Under the pieces are notes generated by a model that made no database searches, was not told the origin of the DNA, and was given only the letters and a program-made list of their open reading frames with translations. Shown here in pieces: positions 9,471-21,374 of a DNA stretch of 64,000 bases; the first letter of the stretch is position 1, and each line of letters opens with the position of its first letter. Origin of the DNA: Eulemur rufifrons (Eukaryota; Chordata; Mammalia; Primates; Lemuridae). The stretch spans positions 47,952,501-48,016,500 of the forward strand of contig NC_090989.1 of assembly GCF_041146395.1 (NCBI RefSeq), written 5' to 3'. Both the position numbers and the translations under genes were made by a program.

Positions 9471-11660
9471 CACAGGGCAATTTCCTGTAAATTGTAGAGC
9501 AAGAGAGAGTTAGATATCGCTACATTCATTCTGGCTTTGTAGTTCTGCCCTTGATACCCTGGGATGGGGGATGGTTTCCTCACAGAGGATCCATTTGGCA
9601 TTTTAATGAAAAGAGCTGCTTAGGAACGTGCATGTGTTGCTATCTTTCATATCTGCCTCAAGTCACATGGTGTTTTAGTTTCCCATTTCCTTAAGTGTTT
9701 CATTATTATTCATCCGTAACTAGACAGAATAATTTGTTGTAATTTTACCTATAATCATGTTTGGATATCAACATTTCATTTCAGTACTGAAAGTTTGTCA
9801 ATAAAGACTTTGGGGTTTGATCCTGAACATTTTAGTCCTTTATGAACTGTTCCAAATGAGTCCACTGTAGTTCATGAGGATTACCTGAAGCTCAGACATT
9901 AAACCTCTCAGGAAGCCCCAGTAAACAAGACCCAGAAAAGTGCTTTCCATTGTCTCAACTTGTTAGAATTAGGTCTGAAAAATGTCTTATGATTTTGGCC
10001 AACGTGTATGTCTCTGGGTGTTCACCCTTCTCATTTTGCCATTAACTTTCCTTCTTCCCTCCTGCTGAGCTTGCCTCATGGTCTCTGTTGTTAAAAGTCT
10101 TCAGTAGTTTAATACAAAATGGAAGGTTCAGTCGATACATTTTCCTGAGTCTGTAGGGAGAGGCCTGTAGTTTTATTGTGTCCTGCTATTAATAAATTAG
10201 ATTTGGATTAGATTAGATTTCAGAGAAAGAATCTTTGCATTTGAGTGGAGATGATTGAAATTAATAAGATGAAATATTTAAGTCCAGCATTTATCTCTTG
10301 ACCACTGCAAGGTTTTGGCATCTAATAAAATCAAGTTTCAAAAAAAAAAAAAAAATGCAATGTTCTCTAAGAACCAGAAAAAGGACACTTACTGCTTTTT
10401 AGAGAACATTGACATATCTATAAAAATTATTGCACAATTTAGTGGGCCAGATTATGTATTAAAATTGAAAATATAAATCTGGATCTATATCATATCTTGG
10501 CATCGGATCACTGTGGTTCATTAGATGGAATAGGTTTTCAGTGACTATCATATACATAGGGTAGGACGTGGTTTATCTCTTTAGGTATCACATTTATGAT
10601 GTTGTAGAGTATTTGACAACATATAACAACACCTTAAGATGTGCATACCATTTAATTTCCCTCATGAGGATAAGCCCTATTTGAATTGCCTGCCCCACCT
10701 CCAAAAACCTAACTCAACCAACCAGTTTTCCAAGTTCCAGAAACATTTAATATAGCAACAGTTTAAAATAGTAAATAAATACAATGTGACAGTCAAAATG
10801 GGGAAAGAGTTAGGTGAAATATATAGCCATGAAGAGGATGTATAGTGAAGTATTTGTAATAAACTAGTGAAAAAACTTATGTTGAAGTATTTGATATGAA
10901 AAACAGTGCACAATTTTTGTATATAGAAGAGCTCAACTAAAACATAGGCAGAGAAAATAGATCAGAAGGAAATTCATCAACATTTATCAGTGATTATGTC
11001 TGATGATTTAATTTTTCTTTATAACTTTATATGTTTAGTTTTTCCTCAATTGACAAGTGTTATTTTTATCATCAGAAAAAAGTGAAATAAAAGTGATGTA
11101 TAAACAGCTCAGTTTAACAAAGATGATTTATCCTCTAACAGTGGTCACTTGTGATAGCCTCGTGATGTGGTGTCTTCCTGTCTGAAAGTATTTATGTTCT
11201 TTAAACCCTTTGATCCCATTCATTTTGAAGGCAGCATGACTTTGCAAGTCCTGGGTTTGCAGCTTTCTTCAATGAATGATTTTCAGATGTGATTTTTAAA
11301 AATCAGGTGAATTTCATAAAATGCTCTTTTCCCTTTATGTCTAGAAATATGTTTGTGCTAAAGCTTTAACCACAAGCCAAGTATGAAGTAAACTGGTTTG
11401 GTGGTTACTAAGCTATTGATAAATGCCAGATGTTACCAAATTGAATTGTTCTGGTGTTTTTTAGTTTCATTCTTTTTCTTGGAAAAGTGAACTTCATCTT
11501 TGAGATCGAGATTGTATATTATGTGGCAAAATTACTAGTATAGTATAAAAAGGATTTGATATAGAATTACTTAATAGATTACTGAACTGTCTCATGGAAA
11601 GCTCTAATTTATATACTCACCTAGTAACTCTTTATTATATAATTATCACTATTCCATTTT
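9470..11660. other. Unassigned single-copy-like sequence
   Basis: No gene or repeat family recognised. Local features are an A16 run at 10340-10355 and an adjoining hairpin (10358-10411). The rest is AT-rich with short, unremarkable open frames. Confidence 0.5.
10358..10411. repeat. Inverted repeat, 13-bp stem and 28-nt loop, after a poly(A) run
   Basis: CAATGTTCTCTAA at 10358-10370 pairs perfectly with 10399-10411. It is preceded by A16. Could be a relic of a small palindromic element or chance. Confidence 0.7.
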
Positions 11661-11666
11661 TAAATT

Positions 11667-11770
11667 TTTGAGATATTTATTCATTCATGCATTCAAAAAA
11701 CCCATAATGAACACCTAAAATACGAGAGATGCTATGGCAGGCACTATATACAATATTTCAATGTATTTAG
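11667..11770 (-). mobile_element. L2 3'-end fragment (antisense)
   Basis: TATTTATTCATTCATGCATTC followed by GAACACCTAAAATACGAGAG and ATGGCAGGCACTATATAC matches the antisense L2 3' end. Confidence 0.5.
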
Positions 11771-11869
11771 GTATATTAAGATTCTAATACATTAGGTGAA
11801 AAAACAGAATACAAATAAAATATATATATTGATCATACATATGCAAATATATTTAGCTTCACAGGGGTG

Positions 11870-11965
11870 AAAATTTTTGTCTGTTTTGTTTTCCCTAGTT
11901 CCTAGAACAGTCTCTGGTAAATAGTAAATGTTCAATAAGTACTTGTTAAATCGATGAATAAGTGA
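11870..11965 (+). mobile_element. L2 3'-end fragment (sense)
   Basis: TGTCTGTTTTGTTTTCCCTAG, CCTAGAACAGTCTCTGGTAAA and GTTCAATAAGTACTTGTTAAAT follow the L2 3' terminus. Confidence 0.65.
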
Positions 11966-12430
11966 AGTGTACATGATTACAGAGCTTTAAGAGGCATGTG
12001 AATAACAGGGAGATATTTTATCGAAAGGCCTGAAAATGGGAGATAGGTCAGATGAATTTGACGGGCAGTGTACTGACTTGTGTGTAATTCCCAAGGAGAA
12101 TTAAGGGCAAGCCCACTTCTGTCTATGCTGCCATAGTTTGTTCTCTCATTGCTCTCTCTAGATGAACTGCTCCTGCACATCTCCCAGTCTTTGCATGTTG
12201 CAGAGGTGCCTCTCTGCTAGTGTGAAGAATTCATTCCACAGCCTTATATACAGACCTTGCACAAAAGGATGCTGTCTATTGCTCTTGGTGCCGCTAGAAC
12301 TTTAGTGCGAAAACTAGTCTTTCCATATGTGCTTGCTTTGGGAATTAGACAGAAGCCAATTTAAAAAATATATATATCTTAAATTCCTAAACAGACTAGA
12401 AGACAAAGAAGCCTTTTTATTAATCAGAAG
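11966..12430. other. Unassigned sequence
   Basis: Slightly higher GC than its surroundings, with two CpGs near 12291 and 12309. No exon, RNA or repeat identified. Confidence 0.45.
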
Positions 12431-12985
12431 CAATGGCATCCAGCAATCCCATTCTTAGGTATTTACTCAAGAGAAATGGAACCATACGTCCACAAAAAAA
12501 TTTGTAAAAGACTATTCCCAGCAACTTTATTCATAATAGCTCAAAATAGAAACAAATCAAAGGTCTTACAAGAGGAGCATGGATAAATAAATGTGAGGCA
12601 TATTCATGAATTAGAATATTACACCCCAATAAAAAGGAATGAACTACTGGTACATGCAAAAGCATGTTTCTCAAAAACATGTTAAGTGAAAAAAGTCAGA
12701 CACATAAGCACATAGTATTTGCCATAAAATTATTCAATGTATATGAAGTTTAAGAATAGTTCCAACTAATGTAGGGTAATAGAAACCAGATATTATTGCT
12801 TGAAGCAGGAGGGGGAGGAAACAAATGACTGGAAATGGGCATATGGGAATTTTCAAAGGTGATGAAAATGTTCTATGTCTTGTTTGGGGTGACATAGGTA
12901 TTTACAGTTTTCACAACTTATTGAAATGAACACAAGTTCTGTGCATTTTATTTTATATAAATTATACCTTAATTTTAAATAATAA
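12430..12985 (+). mobile_element. Old L1M 3' end
   Basis: It begins in the ORF2 C-terminus (CCAGCAATCCCATTCTTAGG, the 'PSNPILRY/PAIPLLG' block) and runs through the '...GGATAAATAAATGTG...' and AATAAAAAGGAATGAAC blocks into a 3' UTR ending in A-rich sequence near 12985. Heavily decayed; L1MC/L1MD class is a guess. Confidence 0.75.
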
Positions 12986-13269
12986 GAAAAACATAAAATA
13001 CTTTGAGAATTAACATATAAGGTAAATTCAGTTCAAGTAATCTCAGCTGTCATTCAAGGGGCTAGAAATATAAATATGAATAAGAAATAGTAACTCTCTT
13101 GATGAACTCATAGAGATAAGAGATGTAGAAAAACAGACATTGACAAATATTTTATTTACACAAAACTTTTCAGAACTATAACATGTTTCCAGAATAATAC
13201 CTAAGAATAAACTGGATTACATTTTAGAATTGTATAATAGTTATTTTAGGTAAAGAATTTTACTGTTGT

Positions 13270-13860
13270 ATAAAAAATATTTAGTCTGCCACAAATCTGA
13301 TAGCTGTGCTGTGATTGCCAGTCTCCAGCGTGGCCCCCAATTGTATTCTTATTCTTGTGAAGACCCTTCTAAAATGTAGCAGGTTTGGTCTGGATGACCA
13401 TAGCATATGGCAGAAGTGAGAGTAGGTCATTTCCAAGATGAGGATATAAAAGGCTGTGACTTCTGTGTTGGACACTCTCTTCTTGCACTCTCTCTCTCTC
13501 TCTCTCTCTCTCGATTGGGGGAAACCAGCTGACATGTTATCAATACCCAGGCAGCCATTGAGAGGCCCATGTGGAGAGAAATAGAGACCTGCAGGCCAAC
13601 AGTCATCAAGGAAGTGGGGTCTGCCTACAACCACATGAGTTAGCTTAAACGCTCACGCTCCCCTGATCAAGCCATCAGATGAGATTGCAGCCCTGGTGAC
13701 TTGTTAGCTACAACCTTCTGGGACCCTTGAGTGACCACTCAGCTAAGCCACTCTTGAATTCCTAACCCACAAAAATTATGAAATAATAAATACTGTTTTA
13801 AGCCATTAAATTTTGAGACGATTTGTTACACAATGACAAATCACCAATAGATATGATTTT
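13270..13860 (+). mobile_element. MLT1-type MaLR LTR with internal (CT)n
   Basis: The 3' part is typical of an MLT1-type LTR: AAATAATAAATACTGTTTTAAGCCATTAAATTTTGAG...TTTGTTACACAATGAC...CACCAATAGA. The CATTGAGAGGCCCATGTGGAGAGA segment at 13556 also belongs to this group. LTRs of this ERVL-MaLR family carry promoter and polyadenylation signals in the intact state; here the AATAAA region is still visible. Solo, degenerate, ends not resolved. Confidence 0.7.
13488..13512. repeat. (CT)n microsatellite
   Basis: 25 bp of uninterrupted CT dinucleotides inside the MLT1-type LTR. Confidence 0.98.
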
Positions 13861-14329
13861 TCCTAAATGTACAAGACATGAGTTCATAGGTTAGTGAATC
13901 ATACCTGATTGTAAATTGAATACCTCAATTTTTCTGTTTCACTAAAATACTAATTAGTCAATGAGTGTTGGAAAAGCAAATGCTTTCTAGAATAATTCCC
14001 AATTTATTTCTAGAAAATAGTTTTCTTACTAAAGAAAATAGCTCTATGAATAAAAACTTATAGTATATATCAATCTGGCTATCAAATTAAAACATGCAAA
14101 AACCATAATTTAATAAAATTTAATTGCTTCTCTAAGATGAAAGGCCAACTTCATATTATTGAACTTACTAATGAAAATTAGAATGAATTTAAGTTAATAT
14201 TCACAAATAATCTTCCCTTTGAACTTCAGAATATATAATACAATTCTAATTCATTATAGCTTAGAAACTGAGACTTCATTTTAAAAAATGCAGGAATGAT
14301 TGGGCTGATTTTTTTTAGCTGTTTGTGTT
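13861..14329. other. Unassigned AT-rich sequence
   Basis: Very AT-rich; no gene, RNA or family resemblance seen. Confidence 0.5.
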
Positions 14330-14418
14330 TTTCCAATTTATTTATTTATTTGTTTTTTAAAATTTGAGAATATTTTGGGGGTACAAACATTTTGGTTACA
14401 TATATTGCCTTTGGATGG
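14330..14418 (-). mobile_element. Lemur-type L1 3'-UTR stub
   Basis: Read on the minus strand: TGTAACCAAAATGTTTGTACC, CCCAAAATATTCTCAAATTTT, then an A-rich (AAAT)n tail. This matches the 3' ends of the L1s at 5336-5631 and 19695-19865. Extreme 5' truncation; no clear TSD. Confidence 0.7.
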
Positions 14419-14847
14419 CCTGGCAACAAAACATGAATTTTTAGAGTAATTAAGATTATTGCTCTGCCACTTGAAGATGACCAGCCTTTACTTCTTGAAT
14501 TTTTAGATTTAAAATTATATTACCGATTACAAATATTATATAACTTAGTCTAAACTCATTTCTGCATTAAGAAAACAGATCTTGGTGGCTGCCACTGAGA
14601 GTATATGGTGCACCTGGAAGCATAAAGAGATCCCCTTTCCTTTCCAGCTAAACAGAAACTAAAAAAGATGTAGATCCTTGCCTGAGAATTCCTACCAGGG
14701 CTTCCCCCCAAGCTAAGGTAGCTGAAGGAAAGGTGATAAACACTTGTCTGGGCAGTGTGATCACTTCTTATTTCTGGGAGGCTGGAAGGGGGTTATGGAA
14801 AACCATTAAGATAATGGGAAGTTCGATGTTATTGTTTGGTCCCAGAT

Positions 14848-15017
14848 CAGTGATCTCAAACATGGGCATGCATCAAAATCATATGGAGGCCTGTTACAAC
14901 ACAGATTGCTGGGCCCCATCCCTAGATTTGGGTTTAGTAATTGAAGATGTAGCACAGGAATTAGTTACCTGGTGATGCAATTTCTGCTGTCCAGGGACCA
15001 CAATTTGACAACCACTG
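14848..15017 (+). mobile_element. MER5-type hAT (Charlie) DNA transposon
   Basis: It starts CAGTGATCTCAAAC and ends TTGACAACCACTG, the inverted termini of MER5-group non-autonomous hAT elements. Interior blocks (CAGATTGCTGGGCCCCATCCC; GGTGATGCAATTTCTGCTG) fit. The right flank GTCTAGAT fits the 8-bp nTCTAGAn target favoured by this group; the left flank TCCCAGAT is a decayed copy. Confidence 0.9.
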
Positions 15018-15300
15018 GTCTAGATTCTATTATTTCTGTTTGTCTTTAGGAGAGCTTTGTTTGTGGGATGAAGAGGAGGGAGTTAAACTACTACATTTCT
15101 CAGACACTTTTGTAGTTAGATGAATTCTGGTCAATAGAATCTGGATCTCAATAGAATAGAGTCTTAAATGCCATTTCCAGGTCCCATCCCTAAAATGTCC
15201 CATGCAATCTTCCATATTGTCACTCTTGTTACTCTTTGCACAACCGAATGCCAGGAATTAAGTGGAGGGAGGACTTTAAGAAAACATCCCATGCTCCATT
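15018..15300 (+). mobile_element. MLT1-like LTR 5' portion
   Basis: TTCTCAGACACTTTTGTAGTTAG, GAATTCTGGTCAATAGAATC, then CATTTCCAGGTCCCATCCC and ATGCAATCTTCCATATTGTC follow the 5' half of older MLT1 LTRs. Decayed; it may be joined to the ERVL-like sequence after it. Confidence 0.5.
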
Positions 15301-15499
15301 ATGCTAATTATTCTTCCTTTAAGACTATGGGACATAACCTGCCCACGGTGACTATGTGTTATGTGACTACCAAAGTCAAATTTGGCCTGGGCAATATCAT
15401 GGTTTCATCATGTAGAAGTGGGTATACAAAATCAAGCTCAAGCATGTCCTGAAAACATATCTAAGAGGCATGAGCAAGTGACTCATGCCTCTTACTACA

Positions 15500-17265
15500 T
15501 CGCCACCTGTCCCTTAACCCACATCTAAAGTCTCATGGAACAATCCCTGTGACTAGTTGACAGAGGAAGAAAGATTATTTAGCCTTGTTTATAGGTACTT
15601 CTGCATAATATGCTGACATAATTAAAGAGTCAGCTACTCTAGCACTAATGTCCCCTGAACCCTGTGGGCAGAACTTTGTGGGCAAAGTAAACTTTGTTTA
15701 CTTGCCTGAAAAGAGGGATAGCCAAAGGCATGTATCTAAAGTAATCACAGGGAAGTTAGTTAACAGTTTGGTTAGATGGTCAGGAACTTTTAGAAATCAC
15801 AATATTGGAGGGTTAGAGACAAGAAGTCTAGGGAGGGGGTCTGTGGATAGGACTCTTGGAATGGAGATGTAGAGAGATAATTATGACACATATGAATGTT
15901 CACCAAAGGGAAGCCCTTCAGATAAGGCTTTTGATGATCAGGTGGTTGAGATGACTAATTCCATGGATGCCAGTCATCAGCCCTTTCTCTAGGCATTTCT
16001 GTGCTTATTCAATGGGCTAATGCACACAGTGGCGATGGCTTCAGGGATGGGGGTTTGTTATACATGGGCTCAAAATTATGGGCTTACTTTTATCAGATTG
16101 AACTGGCTATCATCACTGATGAGTACCTAGTCTACCAATAACAGGGTCCATTTTTGTGTCCCTGATGATGCACCATTGTTTGAGGGACCAGCCAGCCACC
16201 TGGTATAACACTTGTTACATTGGATCTCTTCCATTATGGAAGGGGCAGCAATGTGTCTTTACAGGAAAAGACAGTCACTCTGCCTGTCTTGTCTTCAATA
16301 CTTCTTCTAATACCATCATTCAAGACTAACTGAATGCCTCAAGGTATCCCACATAATCTTGATTTTGACCAAGAAAGCTATTGTGTAATAAAAGAATAGA
16401 GGCAATGGTCTTAAGTCTGTGGGTGGGGAGGAGCCATTGGGTTTATTACATACCTGTCTCTTTTCCCCAAAACATACGTGACCTGACAGAACAGTGGAAT
16501 GGCCTATTAGACATACAGTTACAAAGCTGCTTGGGTGGCGATACTTGTGAATTTGAGAAGCTGTCATACATAACGTAATATATGTTCTCAACCAGTGACC
16601 ACATATGATCTTATTTCTTCCACAGACAGAATATCAGAGTCCAGGAGCCAAGGGATTGAAGCAGAGTGGATTTATTCACTCTTATTCTAAATAATCCTTT
16701 CACAAAATTTATACTTCCTCCTCCTGCATCTTTTGGCTCTGCTGGTATAAAAACTACTATTTCTCAAGAAGTGAGCAATCACACTAGGAGACTTAAAAAG
16801 GGTTCTGTTTAACTGTAAGTGGAGATTAGCACTTGGTCCCTTCAGGCTTCTCAAGGCATTGAACCAACAAGCAAAGAAGGGAGTTACTCTTCTGACTGTG
16901 ATGTCTGATCCTGGTTATTGGGGGAAACAGGGTTTCTACAACACAACTGTGGTAAGGAAGAGTATGTAGAACTCAGGTGATATTTTTAGGTATCTCTTGG
17001 TACTCCTATGACCAGAGGTAAAAGTTAGTGGATGTCTATAGCAATTTAGTAGTCAAGGCTACAAATGGCTCAGACCGTGCAAGAATTAAGACATACTGAA
17101 GGCTCAGGTATGTGGAATACATTGTGAAGGAAAGAAAAGACCAGCTACAGAAATGAGAATGTTGGCAACTATTCATATTTCTTTCTTTTTTAGTTTTGTA
17201 CTTAACATTGTATTAATCATTTTTTCCACCCCCTTTCTTGCTATTTTATATAAGTTGTATGACTA
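15500..17265 (+). pseudogene. ERVL endogenous retrovirus pol remnant (RNase H, integrase, dUTPase region)
   Basis: Nucleotide blocks in order match ERVL internal sequence. They are an RNase H/connection-like stretch (about 15740-15960), integrase N-terminal and core stretches (about 15990-16330, with CCAGCCAGCCACCTGGTATAA and TTGGATCTCTTCCATTATGG), the C-terminal integrase part (about 16490-16640, with AACAGTGGAATGGCC), and the dUTPase-type tail typical of ERVL (about 16870-17130, with GGTAAGGAAGAGTATGTAGAA). Intact ERVL pol makes reverse transcriptase, integrase and dUTPase. Here frameshifts, stops and deletions leave no frame longer than about 90 codons; gag and most of RT are missing. Ancient and inactive. 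Confidence 0.8.
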
Positions 17266-17267
17266 GG

Positions 17268-17648
17268 TGGTTAATCCTCTATCATAACAAAATACCACAG
17301 ACTGGTGGATTAAACAACAGAAATTTATATCTCACACTTCTGGAGTCTAGAAGTTCAAAATCAAGATGCCATTAAGGTTGATTTTTTTCCTGTGTCCTCT
17401 CTCCTTGGCTTGTAGATGGGCATCTTCTCATTTTGTCCTCACGTGGCCTTTTCTCTGTGTGCATGTTCTCCTGGTGTCTCTACCTCTTCTTATAAGGACA
17501 CCAGTCCTATTGGATTAGGACTCTATTCCTTTGACCTCATTTAACCTTAATGACCTCCTTGAAGGCCATATCATCAAATGCAGTCACACTGGGGCTAGAA
17601 CTTCAACATATTTTTTTTGGGGGGGAGGATACAATTCATTCCTTAATA
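17268..17648 (-). mobile_element. MLT1-type MaLR LTR nested in ERVL remnant
   Basis: On the plus strand it reads as the antisense of an MLT1 LTR: AAATACCACAGACTGGTGGATTAAACAACAGAAATT..., CTCCTTGGCTTGTAGATGGGC, CTTATAAGGACACCAGTCCTATTGGATTAGG, and a final GGAGGATACAATTCATTCC. ERVL sequence lies on both sides, so the LTR inserted into the provirus remnant. Confidence 0.85.
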
Positions 17649-17649
17649 C

Positions 17650-18010
17650 CTTATAATGCAATATTTAGCATATTGAATAATAAAGAAAAACTTGACTTCG
17701 AATTGAAATAGACATCAATGGAGTTGGATGCAATGAATTATGAGAGTTGAGTGACACATGACTTTTCTTTTAGGGAAAAGAACGAACGTGCTCTTATTTG
17801 TAGAGGGCATTCAACAAGTTAGGTGGAAGCATACTGTTGTTTTTACTTTTGTTGTTTCAAAATTTAAATATTGATAAACAGCTGTATGGATGGTGAGCAT
17901 CCGAAGGATATGACTGAATGATTCTCAGAATCAACTCGGTCTCTCCAAACTCTCTCTAGAACTACTTTCCCAGACTCTTCTCAGCAGGCTTCTGATTAAA
18001 TTTTGCCACC
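17650..18010 (+). mobile_element. ERVL 3' internal region / LTR boundary remnant
   Basis: It continues the ERVL remnant beyond the MLT1: GGAGTTGGATGCAATGAATTATG, GTTGAGTGACACATGAC, GGCATTCAACAAGTTAGGTGG, ATAAACAGCTGTATGGATGG and a TCTCCAAACTCTCTCTAG block follow the 3' end of ERVL internal sequence. Where an MLT2 LTR would begin is not clear. Confidence 0.6.
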
Positions 18011-19679
18011 AAGGGACATTTGTGTAATATTTGGAAAGTGGTAGAAAAGTAGAAGCCATTATTTTTTAATGGTAACTGTGGACAGATGTGTGGGTACCAG
18101 CAGGGGTGGATTTGGGTTTTGCCTCATTGTAAGCCACTTCTTGAGAATCACCAACTTTAGTGCTGTGGCAGCTGAGATCATTCATAAAGGCCTTCCTGTG
18201 ACACCTGCATTCTGGCTTCCTGAAAGCCAGCAGTGGCCTTTCTGATCTTTATTCCCCAGCCTTCCAATGGTAATGCAGGCCTGTGTTTTAGAAATTAAAT
18301 CTTCTTAATCATCTTGACTGGTTTTCATTTTTCTGACCTACCCTTACTGATGAGACTGGGAGCATAAATAGTTATGCATGCAGCTCCCACTGGTGGGGAG
18401 ATTGTAAAAAGATCTCCCAAGAGAGCCCTGTCTCATATAGATTTATTCTATAAAACTTTGAATGTTATCAGTCATTACTAATTGACCTGTTTAAGATCCT
18501 GAGAATCTTGTTCTAGACTTAATGACTCTAAAGAGTCATTGCTAGGGGCAAGTGGATGATCCTTGTTGAGAACAATACTGGGGATGGTTAGGAATATTTT
18601 CCTAATGGAAAATGGAGGTTAAAGAAGGTAGGGTTTTGGAAAATAGAGAAATCTGAGAATTGGGAAGCCAGAAGAGATGGCATTAAAGCAATCTGTTTTG
18701 TGCCTCTCTTTTGCCTGTGGAAAAAGTCTTATTTGTTATAGAATTTAACTTTTCACATCCTATATGTTATTTCTCTTGAATTACCCAATTTTTCTGTGAA
18801 GTCTGATTGATGGTGTTGCAGGGACCAAGGAACAAAGCAAGAAATTCAAATGTGATCTACTCTATATTAACCTCTTGCTATTGTCACATTTCATCTGAGG
18901 GGACCATGCATGAGACTCCAGGTGGGGACCAGTGGTAAAGTGAACAGTGGCCTACGGAGGAGTGAGGAACATTAGCAAGAAGGGCATGATATTAATTAGA
19001 CTGACCACTCAGGAGAGGAGTAAGACAGAACCTCTGCTTTCCCAGAAGGTACCAGAGGAAGCTGATCTTTGACAGCATGGAGTTGGATACTTGGATGTAT
19101 ATGTAAAATAAAAGGAATGGATTAATTGCTTTTTAAATTTACTTTCATCTTTCAGACTCTACCTTTTTGTAACAACCCTCTCCCAGCAGAGGTCCTTTAT
19201 TCTTCTGATTCCATTTCACTGCCATTTCTCAGGGTGTCAGGGTAGCTAGGGACATATTTCTTCTCTTCTCTTGAAACTCTGTCCTTGGACACAATGTGTT
19301 TCTTTTTTTTCTCTTGAATCTAACAATTAGCTATTTCAAATGGGAATCTCAGATGTGAAAATATAAGATAAATTGCATGGGTAAGGTATTACAATGAGTG
19401 AGGATCTTGAGTGTAAAAATTTGAAGTAGATTACACGATAAATCATGGCTGCACTATCTTGTCATTTGAATTAACTTGAATTGAATTTTCTTTAGTAACT
19501 TGTCTCTTAACAGGCTGCTATTCTAATAAATTCTTACGAGGTTAATTAGGTCACCCATTTAACAGTCTTATTTGGCCTACTCAGTCTTGGCTTGCTTGTC
19601 CTCACACTTATACAACAGCTCAAAGTCTCACTTGCTCACTTGTTACATAAATTCTGACTTAGTGGTTTCTAAGAGTTTC
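18011..19679. other. Unassigned; may include an MLT2 LTR at its left end
   Basis: 18010-18350 has the position and composition of the LTR that should follow ERVL, but I cannot recognise its termini. A 9-bp stem inverted repeat (AATGACTCTAAAGAGTCATT) lies at 18521-18540. The remainder to 19679 shows no gene or family resemblance. Confidence 0.4.
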
Positions 19680-19694
19680 CCCCCAGTATATCTT

Positions 19695-19865
19695 TTTCTT
19701 TTCTTTTCTTTCAGGATATTATGGGGCTACAAACATTTTGGTTACATGTTTATGACTTTGCCACATCCAAACCATGATTTGAGACGTGCCCTTTCCTCCT
19801 ATAATGCTCACCACGTCCATTAGTAGTGAGTTTACCCACCCCCGTTTTCCTGGATACAGCTTGAA
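19695..19865 (-). mobile_element. L1 3'-end stub with perfect 15-bp TSD
   Basis: The plus strand starts with a T/C-rich tail and then the antisense of the lemur L1 3' UTR (ATATTATGGGGCTACAAACATTTTGGTTACATG). The 15-mer CCCCCAGTATATCTT occurs at 19680-19694 and again at 19866-19880, exactly flanking the element. Only about 170 bp of L1 was copied. Confidence 0.92.
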
Positions 19866-20043
19866 CCCCCAGTATATCTTAACCAAATAAAATCTATTTC
19901 TGAGACTAATATGATCCACCTGGACAAAAAATATTTCTACTTCCCTCTATGTCTTTTCTAGCTGACTTTCCTCTGGACAATAAACATACTCTTTTTTGGT
20001 GGTTTCTGTGTGACCTGCCCCAATCAGCCTGCCCTTTTATTTT

Positions 20044-20400
<357 letters not shown>

Positions 20401-20639
20401 TGAGCTCCTTTTTCTCTCAGAGCTTTTCTAGTTACCTTCATTCTTGAGTCCAGTGTTTATGTAGTGGCTTCCCCCTCACTTATTTTATGTCTAGTATCAT
20501 AATCTAGGGAGTCCCAATACAGCCCAATCTAATAATGAAAATAATTGCTTCTAAAATCAAATTTATATTATGATTACTTTCCGTGGATCAAAGGTGAATT
20601 ACATGATAAAGTTGTTACAAAGGGATTATAGATTGTTAT

Positions 20640-20775
20640 AGCTGCAAGGGATAAGAAGAATCCAATTTGATTTGTTTCTCTCATTTTACAGATGAGAATT
20701 ATGAGACCCTCAGGATTGTTTAGAGCCATTTGAGGAACTGATGTCAAACTATACTGATTTGGTTCAGTGCAAACT
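20640..20775 (-). mobile_element. MIR-like SINE fragment
   Basis: TCTCATTTTACAGATGAGAATTATGAGACC is the antisense MIR core; the flanks are weak. Confidence 0.45.
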
Positions 20776-21374
20776 CCTTAACATCATGCTGCTACCTTGA
20801 TATAATTTTTATGACATAAATGTAAAGTTGGTAATTTTCAAATCTCAAATTTTATTAAATAATCTTTCATATATGCAGTGTTTTTTAGTTTTTAAGTGAA
20901 AAAGGCTATTTTATAGTATTTTAAAAATCACTTTTTTTTTCCGAGGAAAGCTTTTACTACACTGTTGTTAAGATTGATCCAAGAGACCAAACAGGGTTTT
21001 TTTTAAATTTTAGCATTTCTGTCTTTAGTTTCTTGCAGATTTCATTTTCTTCCCTGCAAATTTTCTTAGGATATTCTTAAAGATTATATTATGACTTCAA
21101 ACAAAGATATTTTCTGAAAATGAGCCATGTTTCTATTCCTTCCCATTCAGTTAAATTTCAAATTTACTGATTTAAATTACATGAGGGATAATTATTGGTA
21201 GTATATATTGGATTAGCCTTGTTTTTTGACATCTGAAGCAACAACTCTACTAATGAATGGAGCTTGTTCTGCATTATATTGGGAACTGCATATCAAGGTT
21301 TGTTAAACTTAAGCTGAGGGTTTTCAATAATGGACAAAGTTTTAAAAGTCTCTGGATTACTCTAGGGTCATGCA

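Noticed and set aside
13281..13634. 117-codon minus-strand frame with Arg-Glu repeat
   Set aside because: It is the antisense of an MLT1-type LTR; the Arg-Glu run is the (CT)n microsatellite.
15500..17265. Functional retroviral gene or domesticated integrase/dUTPase
   Set aside because: Stops and frameshifts throughout, and an MLT1 inserted just downstream; no frame spans a whole domain.
18521..18540. AP-1 site pair in the 9-bp stem repeat
   Set aside because: The halves read TGACTCT/AGAGTCA, not the TGA(G/C)TCA consensus.
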